From positions 124,001-188,000 of the forward strand of contig NZ_QGDC01000005.1 in NCBI RefSeq assembly GCF_003324525.1: 64,000 bases of DNA. The letters run 5' to 3'. Below are positions 52,938-60,829 of this stretch, in pieces. The notes beneath the pieces were generated by a model that searched no databases, was not told the origin of the DNA, and saw only the letters and a program-made list of their open reading frames with translations. The first letter of the stretch is position 1. Each line of letters begins with the position of its first letter. Source of the stretch: Mucilaginibacter hurinus (GTDB lineage Bacteria > Bacteroidota > Bacteroidia > Sphingobacteriales > Sphingobacteriaceae). Made by a program: the position numbers and the translations under genes.

Positions 52938-54035
52938 TTACCTAACCGTCCTGCGCCTGTTTTTAATATAGTCCTCAAATATGTATTCGCCCAAACCGTT
53001 CAGCGAGCTGTAAAATGCCTTGCCGCCATTGGTTTCAGTAAACTTACGTACAAACTGTTGCAGGTAAGGGTCTTTGGCTATCATAAAGGTTGTGATAGGT
53101 ATCTTTAGGCGTTTACACTGAGCCGCCATGTTAAGAGTTTTGTTCACCACTTTCCTGTCAAGCCCGATGCTGTTTTTATAATATTTAGTACCCTCCTTCA
53201 AGCACGTTGGCTTACCGTCAGTTATCATAAATATCTGCTTGTTATGCGTTTTTCGGCGGCGTAATATATCAGTCGCCAGCTCAAGCCCTGCATAAGTATT
53301 GGTATGGTAAGGGCCAACCTGTAAATAAGCCAGGTCTTTTAAAGTGATAGGCCAGGCATCGTTACCAAAAACAACTATATCCAGTGTATCTTTAGGGTAC
53401 TTCGTCCGGATAAGTTCGGCCAACGCCATAGCTACCTTTTTAGCGGGGGTAATCCTGTCTTCGCCATACAATATCATGGAGTGTGATATATCAATCATAA
53501 GCACGGTAGAAGTAAGGGTTTTGTAGTCCATCTCTTCCACTTCCAGGTCACGCTCCGTCATCATAAAATCGCCTATGCCGTGGTTAACCTGGGCATTGTG
53601 GATAGATTGCGTCATATCTATCTGGTCAAGGCTATCCCCAAACTCAAATTCCCGCCGTTCCGCGTTCTTTTCATCTCCTTGTCCCGACTGCGGCGTGCGG
53701 TGATTACCTTTACCGGATCTTTTAAGCTTGCCGAAAATCTCTTCCAAAGCAGATTGACGTATACTTTGCTCGGTTTTAGCAGTTATTGCGAAACCTCCGC
53801 CCTGCCCGTCCTGATCAAGGTAGCCCTTCTGCTTCAGTTCGTCAATAAAGTCACCCATGCCATACTCATCGCTGGTAATATGGTACTGCTTATCCAGCTC
53901 ATTCATCCAGGCCAGTGCTTCGTCAGCATCGCCGGATGTATAGTTAAGCAGTTCAAGAAAAAGCTTTAGCAATTCCTCAAACCCGCCTTTTGGCATTTGT
54001 GAGGGAGTAAATTTTGAGAATCCGTAACCGCGCAT
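52938..54035 (-). CDS. VWA-domain protein, partner of the AAA+ ATPase
   Basis: A 365-aa cytoplasmic protein. The C-terminal half (about 175-360) is a von Willebrand A domain with a full MIDAS: MIDISHSM (DxSxS) and the later NTYAGL and FMITDGKPT. The N-terminal half is mostly helical and contains a Gln/Gly-rich linker (GKGNHRTPQSGQGD). MoxR-type ATPases and VWA proteins form chaperone or metal-insertion pairs. The adjacent order supports such a pair here, with an unknown client. Confidence 0.88.
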   Translation of the reverse strand: MRGYGFSKFTPSQMPKGGFEELLKLFLELLNYTSGDADEALAWMNELDKQYHITSDEYGMGDFIDELKQKGYLDQDGQGGGFAITAKTEQSIRQSALEEIFGKLKRSGKGNHRTPQSGQGDEKNAERREFEFGDSLDQIDMTQSIHNAQVNHGIGDFMMTERDLEVEEMDYKTLTSTVLMIDISHSMILYGEDRITPAKKVAMALAELIRTKYPKDTLDIVVFGNDAWPITLKDLAYLQVGPYHTNTYAGLELATDILRRRKTHNKQIFMITDGKPTCLKEGTKYYKNSIGLDRKVVNKTLNMAAQCKRLKIPITTFMIAKDPYLQQFVRKFTETNGGKAFYSSLNGLGEYIFEDYIKNRRRTVR

Positions 54036-54150
54036 TGATGTCCTTTCCTGAACATAAATTAACGGATATTTTTGTTTAAAAGTTTGACAGGAACAACATC
54101 GCGGGTGATAAATGACACAACTGTTAGAAAACCCGCATTTTACTTGATGT

Positions 54151-55038
54151 TCAGGCGGCTGCTATTCCTTTAATCGTTTTAATTTCATCTTTATCATACT
54201 CAGGATTCGCCCCTCTTTTACCGGCAACGTACGCGCCAATAGCGCAGGCTTTTTCTAATACCAGATCCATAGGCCTGTCCTTAAGTATGCCGCTTATCAA
54301 TGTAGCCAAAAAGGCATCGCCGGCACCTACCGTATCAACAACGTTAACGGAAAAGCCCGGGTGCTCATAAAACTTTTCATCGTGCCAAACCATGGCGCCC
54401 TTGTCGCCACGTGTTACAACAATTGTTTTGGCGTGGTATTTTTTTTGAAATTCCTGGATATTGTTTTTTAACTGGTCGGCGTGGCCGCCTACTAACAGGC
54501 TTGCCTCTTCCTCATTCATTTTTACCACGTTAGCCTTTGCCGCGAGTATATCGATATTCTCCAGGTTATAGTGAGGAGCGCGAAGATTGACATCAAAAAT
54601 TTTTAGCGCGGTAGTTTCATCAAGCAGCGTTTGCAGTGTATTGCGTGTTTTTTTGCTGCGCGAAGCTAAGCTACCGTAAACAATGGCAGCGGCTTTGCGG
54701 GCATGTTTTTTTAAACCGTTCTCAACCTTAATGTTATCCCATGATACGGGTTGCGGTATGGTATACGTTGCCTGGTTGCTGTCGTCTAACTTAACCGTTA
54801 CTTCGCAGGTAGGCAACTCATCGTCGCGTTGTACATGTTTACCATACAGATCATTCTTTTTTAAGAATTCAGCCAGCTTTTTACCTGAATTATCCTTGCC
54901 GATTCGGCTAACTAGCGACACCTCGTGGCCCTGCTGGGCAAGATGCTGTGCAACATTCATAGGCGCACCGCCGGGCTTCTTACCATCCGTAAATGTATCC
55001 CACAATACTTCGCCAAAACATAATACGTGATTCTTCAT
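54151..55038 (-). CDS. PfkB-family carbohydrate kinase (fructokinase-like)
   Basis: A ribokinase/PfkB family sugar kinase of 295 aa. The N-terminal signature is CFGEVLWDTFTDGKKPGGAPMNVAQHLA, and the C-terminal anion-hole and base motif is VDTVGAGDAFLATLISG with the catalytic Asp. Conserved glycines and the MNEEEASLL segment are typical. The sequence is closest in feel to fructokinases, but sugar specificity is not proven. A TAGCTTTG box lies 20 bases upstream. Confidence 0.9.
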   Translation of the reverse strand: MKNHVLCFGEVLWDTFTDGKKPGGAPMNVAQHLAQQGHEVSLVSRIGKDNSGKKLAEFLKKNDLYGKHVQRDDELPTCEVTVKLDDSNQATYTIPQPVSWDNIKVENGLKKHARKAAAIVYGSLASRSKKTRNTLQTLLDETTALKIFDVNLRAPHYNLENIDILAAKANVVKMNEEEASLLVGGHADQLKNNIQEFQKKYHAKTIVVTRGDKGAMVWHDEKFYEHPGFSVNVVDTVGAGDAFLATLISGILKDRPMDLVLEKACAIGAYVAGKRGANPEYDKDEIKTIKGIAAA

Positions 55039-55058
55039 ACCCTATTGTAAATCCGCTA

Positions 55059-55066
55059 CAAAGCTA
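55059..55066 (-). promoter_or_regulatory. -7 box of the PfkB kinase gene
   Basis: TAGCTTTG on the minus strand (55066-55059), 20 bases before the ATG, matches TAnnTTTG. The -33 position has no clear TTG. Confidence 0.4.
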
Positions 55067-55102
55067 ATAGGTTAAGTTGAAATAAATACTTATTTTTAGA
55101 TT

Positions 55103-55525
55103 ATGAAGATATTGTTACTAAGCTGTTTCCTGTGTGTTAGCGCAATGTTAACAAAGGCGCAGGACAACCGTGATATACTAAGCGTGCTCGAAACACAGTC
55201 CGTTGCCTGGAACCGCGGCGATTTAGATGGATTCATGAGTTTTTATGCCAAGTCAGACTCTCTGCTGTTTGTGGGTAAGCGCGGACCCGTATATGGCTGG
55301 CAGAAAATATACGATAGGTATAAAAGCAGTTATCCTGATAAGGAAGCTATGGGTGCTTTACGTTATAATATTATCAATATTAAGTTTATTGATAACAAAA
55401 ACGTATTTGTTTTGGGGGGCTGGGAAGTTAAAAGTAATAACAACACCCTTGAAGGTTATTTTACTTTAATGATGCAGCAAATTGACGGGCTATGGAAAAT
55501 TGTATCAGACCATACTTCGGGGTAG
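55103..55525 (+). CDS. Secreted DUF4440/SnoaL-like protein
   Basis: A 140-aa protein with a signal peptide (ending LTKAQ) and an NTF2-like cone fold. The family pieces are ILSVLETQSVAWNRGDLDGFMSFYAKSDSLLFVGKRG, then GWQKIYDRYKSSYPDKEAMGAL and the final TLMMQQIDGLWKIVSDHTS. This is the DUF4440 layout, whose members are mostly of unknown function. It is divergent from the PfkB kinase. A small candidate gene begins six bases after its stop. Confidence 0.85.
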   Translation: MKILLLSCFLCVSAMLTKAQDNRDILSVLETQSVAWNRGDLDGFMSFYAKSDSLLFVGKRGPVYGWQKIYDRYKSSYPDKEAMGALRYNIINIKFIDNKNVFVLGGWEVKSNNNTLEGYFTLMMQQIDGLWKIVSDHTSG

Positions 55526-55531
55526 ATTTTT

Positions 55532-55699
55532 ATGATCGTCATTGAGTTTGTTGCAAAGCTGTTAGGTGTCGTGCTTTTAGATTGGGTACTCGGCGGCGCC
55601 TTTATTGGGGCGCGTTATGCAGGCGCGTGGCTATTGCATTTTGCCGGACGTATAAAGAAAATCTTTTTGCCCTCCGCTAAAACATACTCTTTTCGCTAA
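55532..55699 (+). CDS. Candidate 55-aa membrane protein
   Basis: A short open frame starting ATG six bases after the DUF4440 stop. It codes for MIVIEFVAKLLGVVLLDWVL, a second hydrophobic stretch (GGAFIGARYAGAWLLHFAG) and a basic tail (RIKKIFLPSAKTYSFR). Two short hydrophobic segments followed by positive charges fit a small inner-membrane protein. Evidence is limited to frame, composition and spacing. Confidence 0.55.
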   Translation: MIVIEFVAKLLGVVLLDWVLGGAFIGARYAGAWLLHFAGRIKKIFLPSAKTYSFR

Positions 55700-55788
55700 A
55701 TCTGGACTAAGCAACATTACAAGGAAGACAACGTTTTAAAACAATCATGTACGCCTTGACAGGTAGGGCATAAGTTTAAGCTAAACTA

Positions 55789-56667
55789 TCAAGGTCTGCC
55801 TTCAGCCAGGGCTTTATCAGCACGCTTTATAGCCAAACCCTCCTTCCAATCCATGTATTTTTTCTTAAAATTCTTCTTCATCACATCATCAAATTTGCGC
55901 TGAAGGGTAAGATTATACAGGCTTTTAGCTTTAATAGCCCATGATGTATCCCAGGCGCGTAATGAGATGGAGAATGAACCGTCGAGATATTTCATCCAGT
56001 GCCAATAACCGGTAGGCATAAATAGCGTATCGCCGTGTTCTAAAATAGTTTCCTGTCCCTCAATGCCGTTTAATGCCGGAAACTTGTTAAAGTCGGGGTT
56101 TTCAATATCGTAGTCTTCCAGTGCATAAGTGGCAAAAGGTATACAATACAAACGTTCGCGCCATTTATAGTCAAACAGGATAACGTGCTTACGGCCATTA
56201 AAATGCGTGTGGAATATATGCGCAAGGTCAATGTCGTAATGTAAAAAAGTCACAGATCCGGCACCGCCAAAAAACATGTTAGGATATTTGTCTAAAAATC
56301 CACCCATCAGGTCTGTGGGCGACCGATAGTCATCAAGCAATCCGGGAGCGTGTTTTATCGGGTCAAACAAAAATATGCGGAGGTCAGTAGGTTCCTTTTG
56401 TATTAAATCAATGTAGTCGCTAAACTTCATTTCAGCGGCCGAAGCGTTGATGGGCTTGGATGGGTCAGCTTTTGAGCTGTCGTACAACGGCACTATCTTA
56501 TCACCAACAGTTTCCTTCAAATAATCAAAAGTCCATTTTTGCAATGCGGGCCAGGTTTGGGTGGCTTTCCGTATAACAAGCGGCTTGCGTGGTTTTAAAT
56601 AGTTATTGATGAAATCCTCTTTACTGATAGTATCAACCCTATCAATAGGAGTAAGCGTTATACCCAT
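55789..56667 (-). CDS. JmjC/cupin-8 family protein
   Basis: A 292-aa Fe(II)/2-oxoglutarate-type oxygenase-like protein of the cupin-8 (JmjC-related) group. The N-terminal KPRKPLVIRKATQTWPAL segment is typical. The facial triad is visible as HYD in FLHYDIDLAHIFHTHF (His and Asp) and the distal His in MPTGYWHWMKY; the Lys of GRKHVILFDYKW probably binds 2-oxoglutarate. Substrates in this group include protein side chains, but none is indicated here. The ATG at 56667 is used; GTG at 56673 is possible. A hairpin lies 90 bases upstream. Confidence 0.88.
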   Translation of the reverse strand: MGITLTPIDRVDTISKEDFINNYLKPRKPLVIRKATQTWPALQKWTFDYLKETVGDKIVPLYDSSKADPSKPINASAAEMKFSDYIDLIQKEPTDLRIFLFDPIKHAPGLLDDYRSPTDLMGGFLDKYPNMFFGGAGSVTFLHYDIDLAHIFHTHFNGRKHVILFDYKWRERLYCIPFATYALEDYDIENPDFNKFPALNGIEGQETILEHGDTLFMPTGYWHWMKYLDGSFSISLRAWDTSWAIKAKSLYNLTLQRKFDDVMKKNFKKKYMDWKEGLAIKRADKALAEGRP

Positions 56668-56758
56668 ATTCACAATTAATTAACATGCAAAATTAATTAA
56701 TTTAAAGCAAGTACTTAGAATAATAGGGGTTTTCTGATTTTTGGTTGACATTATGTTA

Positions 56759-56812
56759 ATAGTTGGCAATCACAATCAGGATTGATATCCTTGAACCGTA
56801 ATTGCCAACTAT
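56759..56812 (-). terminator. Hairpin downstream of the fasciclin gene
   Basis: A perfect 12-bp inverted repeat, ATAGTTGGCAAT (56759-56770) with ATTGCCAACTAT (56801-56812), has a 30-base loop that can itself fold (CAATC/GATTG). It starts 8 bases after the fasciclin stop. The T tract is weak, so termination is probable rather than certain. Confidence 0.55.
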
Positions 56813-56819
56813 ATCAAGC

Positions 56820-57359
56820 TTAAGGCATCAATACGGCGTTAACTACATGTATAACACCATTACTTTGGTTTACATCAGCTATGGTCACCCATGATTTTCC
56901 GCCTTTGGCATCCACCAAGTATAACTTTTCACCATCCGCTTTAACGGTTAGGGAGCCGCCGTTAACAGTTTTAACAGTAGGTTTTGACGATTTTGCTTTT
57001 GCCCAAAGCGCCTTTGCACTCATTTTACCTGCTACAACATGGTAAGTAAGTATGCTGGTAAGCAGCGGCTTGTTATCGGCCGACATTAAATTAGTAACTG
57101 TTCCTTCAGGCAGTGCGGCAAAAGCCGAATCAGTAGGCGCAAATACCGTGAACGGTCCTTTACCTTTCAACGTTTCTACAAGTCCCGCCGCTTTCACAGC
57201 TGCCACAAGCGTGGTATGGTCCTTTGAGTTTACAGCATTGTCAATAATGCCTTTGGTAGGGTACATTTCTGCGCCGCCAACCATTTTATTTTGTGCGTAA
57301 GTTGGTGAGGCTGATGCAAAAGCTACTAATGCAAAAGCCGCGATGAATAATTTTTTCAT
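56820..57359 (-). CDS. Secreted fasciclin-domain protein
   Basis: A 179-aa protein with a Sec signal peptide (ending SPTYAQ) and one fasciclin (FAS1) domain. The H1 box is GPFTVFAPTDSAFAALPEG, the H2 box is LTYHVVAGKMS, and the end is GVIHVVNAVLMP. Such secreted or surface proteins mediate adhesion or protein contact. It stands alone with its own promoter and a downstream hairpin. Confidence 0.92.
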   Translation of the reverse strand: MKKLFIAAFALVAFASASPTYAQNKMVGGAEMYPTKGIIDNAVNSKDHTTLVAAVKAAGLVETLKGKGPFTVFAPTDSAFAALPEGTVTNLMSADNKPLLTSILTYHVVAGKMSAKALWAKAKSSKPTVKTVNGGSLTVKADGEKLYLVDAKGGKSWVTIADVNQSNGVIHVVNAVLMP

Positions 57360-57403
57360 TTGTATGGTATGATGTATTTGAAAGAAGATACGACGGGAGC
57401 GGC

Positions 57404-57426
57404 TTAATGGTTTTAATCACCATTAA
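57404..57426 (-). promoter_or_regulatory. Palindrome in the fasciclin leader
   Basis: A perfect 8-bp palindrome, TTAATGGT (57404-57411) with ACCATTAA (57419-57426), lies between the -7 box and the fasciclin ATG, near the expected transcription start. It may be an operator or a leader hairpin. Confidence 0.35.
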
Positions 57427-57441
57427 TAATGTCATAATTAT

Positions 57442-57469
57442 CAAATTTATAACAGGTTGAGAATTGCAA
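57442..57469 (-). promoter_or_regulatory. Promoter of the fasciclin gene
   Basis: On the minus strand TTG (57469-57467), a 17-base spacer and TAAATTTG (57449-57442) match the Bacteroidota consensus. The leader to the ATG is about 75 bases. Confidence 0.6.
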
Positions 57470-57482
57470 CTATGGGTTTGTG

Positions 57483-58604
57483 TCAGAAAAAAAGTTCAGC
57501 GGCAATATGATCTGCATATAATTTACCGGATGAAGTGAGATAGATAACCCCATGGTCTTCAGTGATCCAGTTTTTATCAAAAAAGGATTCCGCGTTCTTT
57601 ATCAACTCATCTGATGCACCTTCAGCTAATTTATTAAGTGTGTTAAGCTGCAAGCCCCACATCGTGCGTAATGAAGTCATGATATATTCATTCAGCCGGT
57701 CAGTTTGTGTTAATACCTCGGTTTCTGCTGCAATAGCGCCCACGCCAAGTTGTTGCATATATTTTGCATTATTGGCTACGTTCCATTGCCTTGCTTCACC
57801 GTTAAACGAGTGGGCCGACGGTCCGATGCCCAGGTATTTTACACCCCTCCAATAATTTGAGTTATGGCGCGAATAATGGCCGGGCATACAAAAATTTGAT
57901 ATTTCGTATTGTTCAAATCCACCCTGTTGCATCTTGTTCATCAGGTAAGTAAACTGGGCTGCGCTCTGCTCCTCATTCATAGGCGGTTGCTTATTTTTAC
58001 TGATAAAAGACGCCAGCGCTGTCTGGGGCTCCACTGTCATACTATAGGCAGATACGTGCGGCACATCAAGTTCAAGCACTTTCTGAATGTTATTTTGCCA
58101 TTTTGTATCGGTGAGTAGTGGATAACCATATATCAGGTCTACTGTTATATTTTCATAGCCCGCATCCTGCGAACGCTTTACCGATGCTTCGGCTTCTTGC
58201 GCCCGGTGTGCGCGGTTCATCCACAACAAGTCTTCATCGTAAAAAGATTGTATACCTATACTGAAACGGTTAACCGGTGTTTGCGTAAGCGATACCAGCT
58301 TCAATTTATCCAGGTCATCAGGATTTGCTTCAAGGGTTATTTCGGCGTTTGCCGATACCGGGTGTAAATCCGCTATTGTATTTATCAGTCGGCTTATGTC
58401 ATCGGCGGTGAGCAGTGAGGGGGTGCCGCCGCCGAAATAAATGGTCTCAACTTCTTCGCCGGAAAGGTAATTTTTCTGCAAGCCAAGCTCGCGCAGCATA
58501 GCTTCCAGCATTTCTGCTTTGTAAGCCATGGAGGTACTGAAGTGAAAATCGCAATAATGGCAGGCCTGCTTGCAAAATGGGATATGTAAGTAAATTCCGG
58601 CCAT
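57483..58604 (-). CDS. hemW: Radical-SAM heme chaperone HemW
   Basis: A 373-aa radical-SAM protein. The cluster motif is PFCKQACHYCDFHF (CxxxCxxC) near the N-terminus, followed by ETIYFGGGTPSLLT. HNSNYW matches the HNxxYW signature that separates HemW from the oxygen-independent coproporphyrinogen oxidase HemN, which has a fourth upstream Cys. HemW binds heme and delivers it to respiratory proteins. The ATG at 58604 is used; the longer frame from 58637 adds eleven unconserved residues. Confidence 0.92.
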   Translation of the reverse strand: MAGIYLHIPFCKQACHYCDFHFSTSMAYKAEMLEAMLRELGLQKNYLSGEEVETIYFGGGTPSLLTADDISRLINTIADLHPVSANAEITLEANPDDLDKLKLVSLTQTPVNRFSIGIQSFYDEDLLWMNRAHRAQEAEASVKRSQDAGYENITVDLIYGYPLLTDTKWQNNIQKVLELDVPHVSAYSMTVEPQTALASFISKNKQPPMNEEQSAAQFTYLMNKMQQGGFEQYEISNFCMPGHYSRHNSNYWRGVKYLGIGPSAHSFNGEARQWNVANNAKYMQQLGVGAIAAETEVLTQTDRLNEYIMTSLRTMWGLQLNTLNKLAEGASDELIKNAESFFDKNWITEDHGVIYLTSSGKLYADHIAAELFF

Positions 58605-58796
58605 ATCTGTGCGATGTCTGTTGCTATCGAACCACAAAAGTAATATTTACGGCGATGCTGCACGTCTAAAAGCCGGCATTAAAGTAAATAACGCCCCGTT
58701 GGCAAATCCTGAATCATTTTGAATCTGAATAATCATAAAGCGGGATGTATCGCACAAATACTATTTACTATGGCGGCTCATTATTTCAGAATAAAC

Positions 58797-58804
58797 TACC
58801 TTTG
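58797..58804 (+). promoter_or_regulatory. -7 box before the DUF4271-hemD unit
   Basis: TACCTTTG matches TAnnTTTG 22 bases before the DUF4271 ATG. No well-spaced -33 box was seen. Confidence 0.4.
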
Positions 58805-58826
58805 TAAAGGTTAAGCCATACCTTAA

Positions 58827-59783
58827 ATGCGGTTATTTGCAATTATAACTTTAATAGTCCTCGGCTATATTCCTGGTTACGGGGTACAGGACAGCACTAT
58901 TCCTAAACGTACTGTAGCCCGGCAACCGGTTGCACAGGGTTTACTTGATTCCGTCGCCGCATCACAGGCCGCACGTCAGCAGGCAGTGTCTGACTCCCTG
59001 GCCATGGTATTTATTGCAAAGCCCGATCCTTCCCGCCCAAACCAATTTATTGAGCAATTGCTTAAAGATCACGTTTACCAGGGCTATGGCTTTCTGGATA
59101 TTAAATCGCCTAAAAAAGATTACAGTGCGGGTATGGTAAGAAAAACACGCGACAGTTGGATCATCGGCGTGGTTATATTGTTATTGATATATATAGGTTT
59201 TTTGCGCCTAACTATACCGCGGGATATCAATAATATGATACAGGCTTATTATAACAAGCAATTATTTTCAGATGCCGATAATGAAAATAATTTACTTAGT
59301 GTAAAGGCCTTTTCAGGGTTAATGGTATTACTTGGGCTAACATTTGGCCTGCTTGTATATCAATTAGCGGCATGGTACCACTTTGATCTGCAAATAGGAG
59401 GTTTCTTACTATTCAGTATTTTATCAGCAGGTATAATTGTATTGGTATCGCTTAAGTTGTTACTGTTAAAATTGCTGGGTTTGATCTTTAATGTCGGCAT
59501 GTTGGTTAACAAGTATATAACTGTTTTATGTTTTACGTATTTCAACATAACACTGTTATGTTTACCGGTGGTGGCCTGCTTAAGCCTGCTTACCGCGCAA
59601 TTGGTGCCTGCCATACTGCTTGCAGCCGTTGCGTTAACCGGTATATTATTGATATGGCTATACTTACGAAACAGTTTAATTGTTATTTCTAACTTTCGAT
59701 TTTCTAAAGTTTATTTATTTATCTATCTTTGTGCCCTCGAAATTTGCCCTATTTTTATTTTGATGAAGGCACTTAGTATATGA
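58827..59783 (+). CDS. DUF4271 membrane protein
   Basis: A 318-aa membrane protein of the DUF4271 family, which I recognise from its usual position before hemD in Bacteroidota. There is a signal-like N-terminus, a periplasmic segment of about 85 residues, a first helix (about 113-130) and then six further helices. The pieces DINNMIQAYYNKQLFSDADNE and KLLLLKLLGLIFN are typical. Its function is unknown. Its stop is 29 bases before the hemD start. Confidence 0.8.
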   Translation: MRLFAIITLIVLGYIPGYGVQDSTIPKRTVARQPVAQGLLDSVAASQAARQQAVSDSLAMVFIAKPDPSRPNQFIEQLLKDHVYQGYGFLDIKSPKKDYSAGMVRKTRDSWIIGVVILLLIYIGFLRLTIPRDINNMIQAYYNKQLFSDADNENNLLSVKAFSGLMVLLGLTFGLLVYQLAAWYHFDLQIGGFLLFSILSAGIIVLVSLKLLLLKLLGLIFNVGMLVNKYITVLCFTYFNITLLCLPVVACLSLLTAQLVPAILLAAVALTGILLIWLYLRNSLIVISNFRFSKVYLFIYLCALEICPIFILMKALSI

Positions 59784-59812
59784 TATTGGTAAACAGGTAG
59801 TTATTACGGAGA

Positions 59813-60577
59813 TTGACTTTGGAAGAAAGAAAGAAAAGGGTTAAAAGCATATTGGTTACCTTGCCTAAACCTGACAATGACAAAAATCCTTACGCCGAAC
59901 TGGCTAAGAAACTCAATTTGAAAATTGATTTCAGATCATTTATTCATGTTGAAGGTGTGCCGGCAAAGGATTTTCGCAAGGATAAAATTAACCTCGCAGA
60001 TTTTACAGCAGTAATTTTTACCAGTCGTAACTCGGCCGATCATTTTTTCCGCATTTGTGAAGAGATGCGCTTTGAAGTGCCGGTTGAAATGAAATATTTC
60101 TGCCTTTCAGAAACTATCGCGCTTTATCTTCAAAAATATATACAATACCGTAAACGTAAAATATTTTTCGGTAAGCAAACTGCTACTGATCTTGCAGAAG
60201 TATTGAAAAAGCATTCAAACGAAAAATTCCTATACCCATGCTCTGACGTGGCAGCAGAGGAAACACAAAAGTTTTTGCTTGAAAATGGTTACAATTTTAC
60301 CCCGGCAGTGCTATTTCGCACGGTTTGCAGTGATCTTTCTGACCTGGCCGATGTGTTTTATGATGTAATTGCATTCTTCAGCCCTTCAAGTATTCAGTCG
60401 TTGTACAAAAACTTCCCTGATTTTAAACAAAATAACACCCGCATAGCTGCCTTTGGGGCTACCACCCATAAGGCGGTGCTCGAGGCAGGCTTGATTTTGG
60501 ATATCCCGGCGCCTACACCCGGCGCACCCTCAATGACGATGGCTATTGAGCAATACTGCAAGCAGGTAAATAAGTAA
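59813..60577 (+). CDS. hemD: Uroporphyrinogen-III synthase
   Basis: Closes hydroxymethylbilane to uroporphyrinogen III in heme biosynthesis. It is 254 aa with two HemD-like lobes. The pieces are KSILVTLPKPDNDKNPYAEL at the start, ADFTAVIFTSRNSADHFF, FLYPCSDVAAEETQKFL, and DVIAFFSPSSIQSLYKNFP with IAAFGATTHKAVLEAG. No ATG is available: an in-frame stop at 59798 and the absence of an early Met make TTG at 59813 (or 59819) the start. Cellular heme demand is consistent with the large cytochrome set in this window. Confidence 0.88.
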   Translation: MTLEERKKRVKSILVTLPKPDNDKNPYAELAKKLNLKIDFRSFIHVEGVPAKDFRKDKINLADFTAVIFTSRNSADHFFRICEEMRFEVPVEMKYFCLSETIALYLQKYIQYRKRKIFFGKQTATDLAEVLKKHSNEKFLYPCSDVAAEETQKFLLENGYNFTPAVLFRTVCSDLSDLADVFYDVIAFFSPSSIQSLYKNFPDFKQNNTRIAAFGATTHKAVLEAGLILDIPAPTPGAPSMTMAIEQYCKQVNK

Positions 60578-60738
60578 CGTTTTTAGTAAATTATTTAACC
60601 TGGTTGCAACCTTTTGGCTATTTTATTCGTTTAAATACGTGCTAAGCGATGCAAAGTTAAGTAATTCGGGTAAAGCGATTTAGCAATCTGTTGTTACTTA
60701 TCTTTACGTATAGTAAATGTAACATGCGCTTTAATGCT

Positions 60739-60786
60739 ATATATTCGTGTTTTTTAGTTGGTCAAACTAAAAAATGCATATATTCG
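60739..60786. repeat. Hairpin between direct repeats upstream of gldK
   Basis: A perfect 10-bp palindrome TTTTTTAGTT/AACTAAAAAA (60750-60759 with 60765-60774, loop GGTCA) lies between two copies of ATATATTCG (60739-60747 and 60778-60786). It is in the 252-bp gap before gldK. The T's precede and the A's follow, so it is not a classic terminator. The rest of the gap is AT-rich, with no further feature. Confidence 0.5.
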
Positions 60787-60829
60787 GGGCACGTGATGCT
60801 GACTGTATGCGTAATAAAGAGATTATAAA

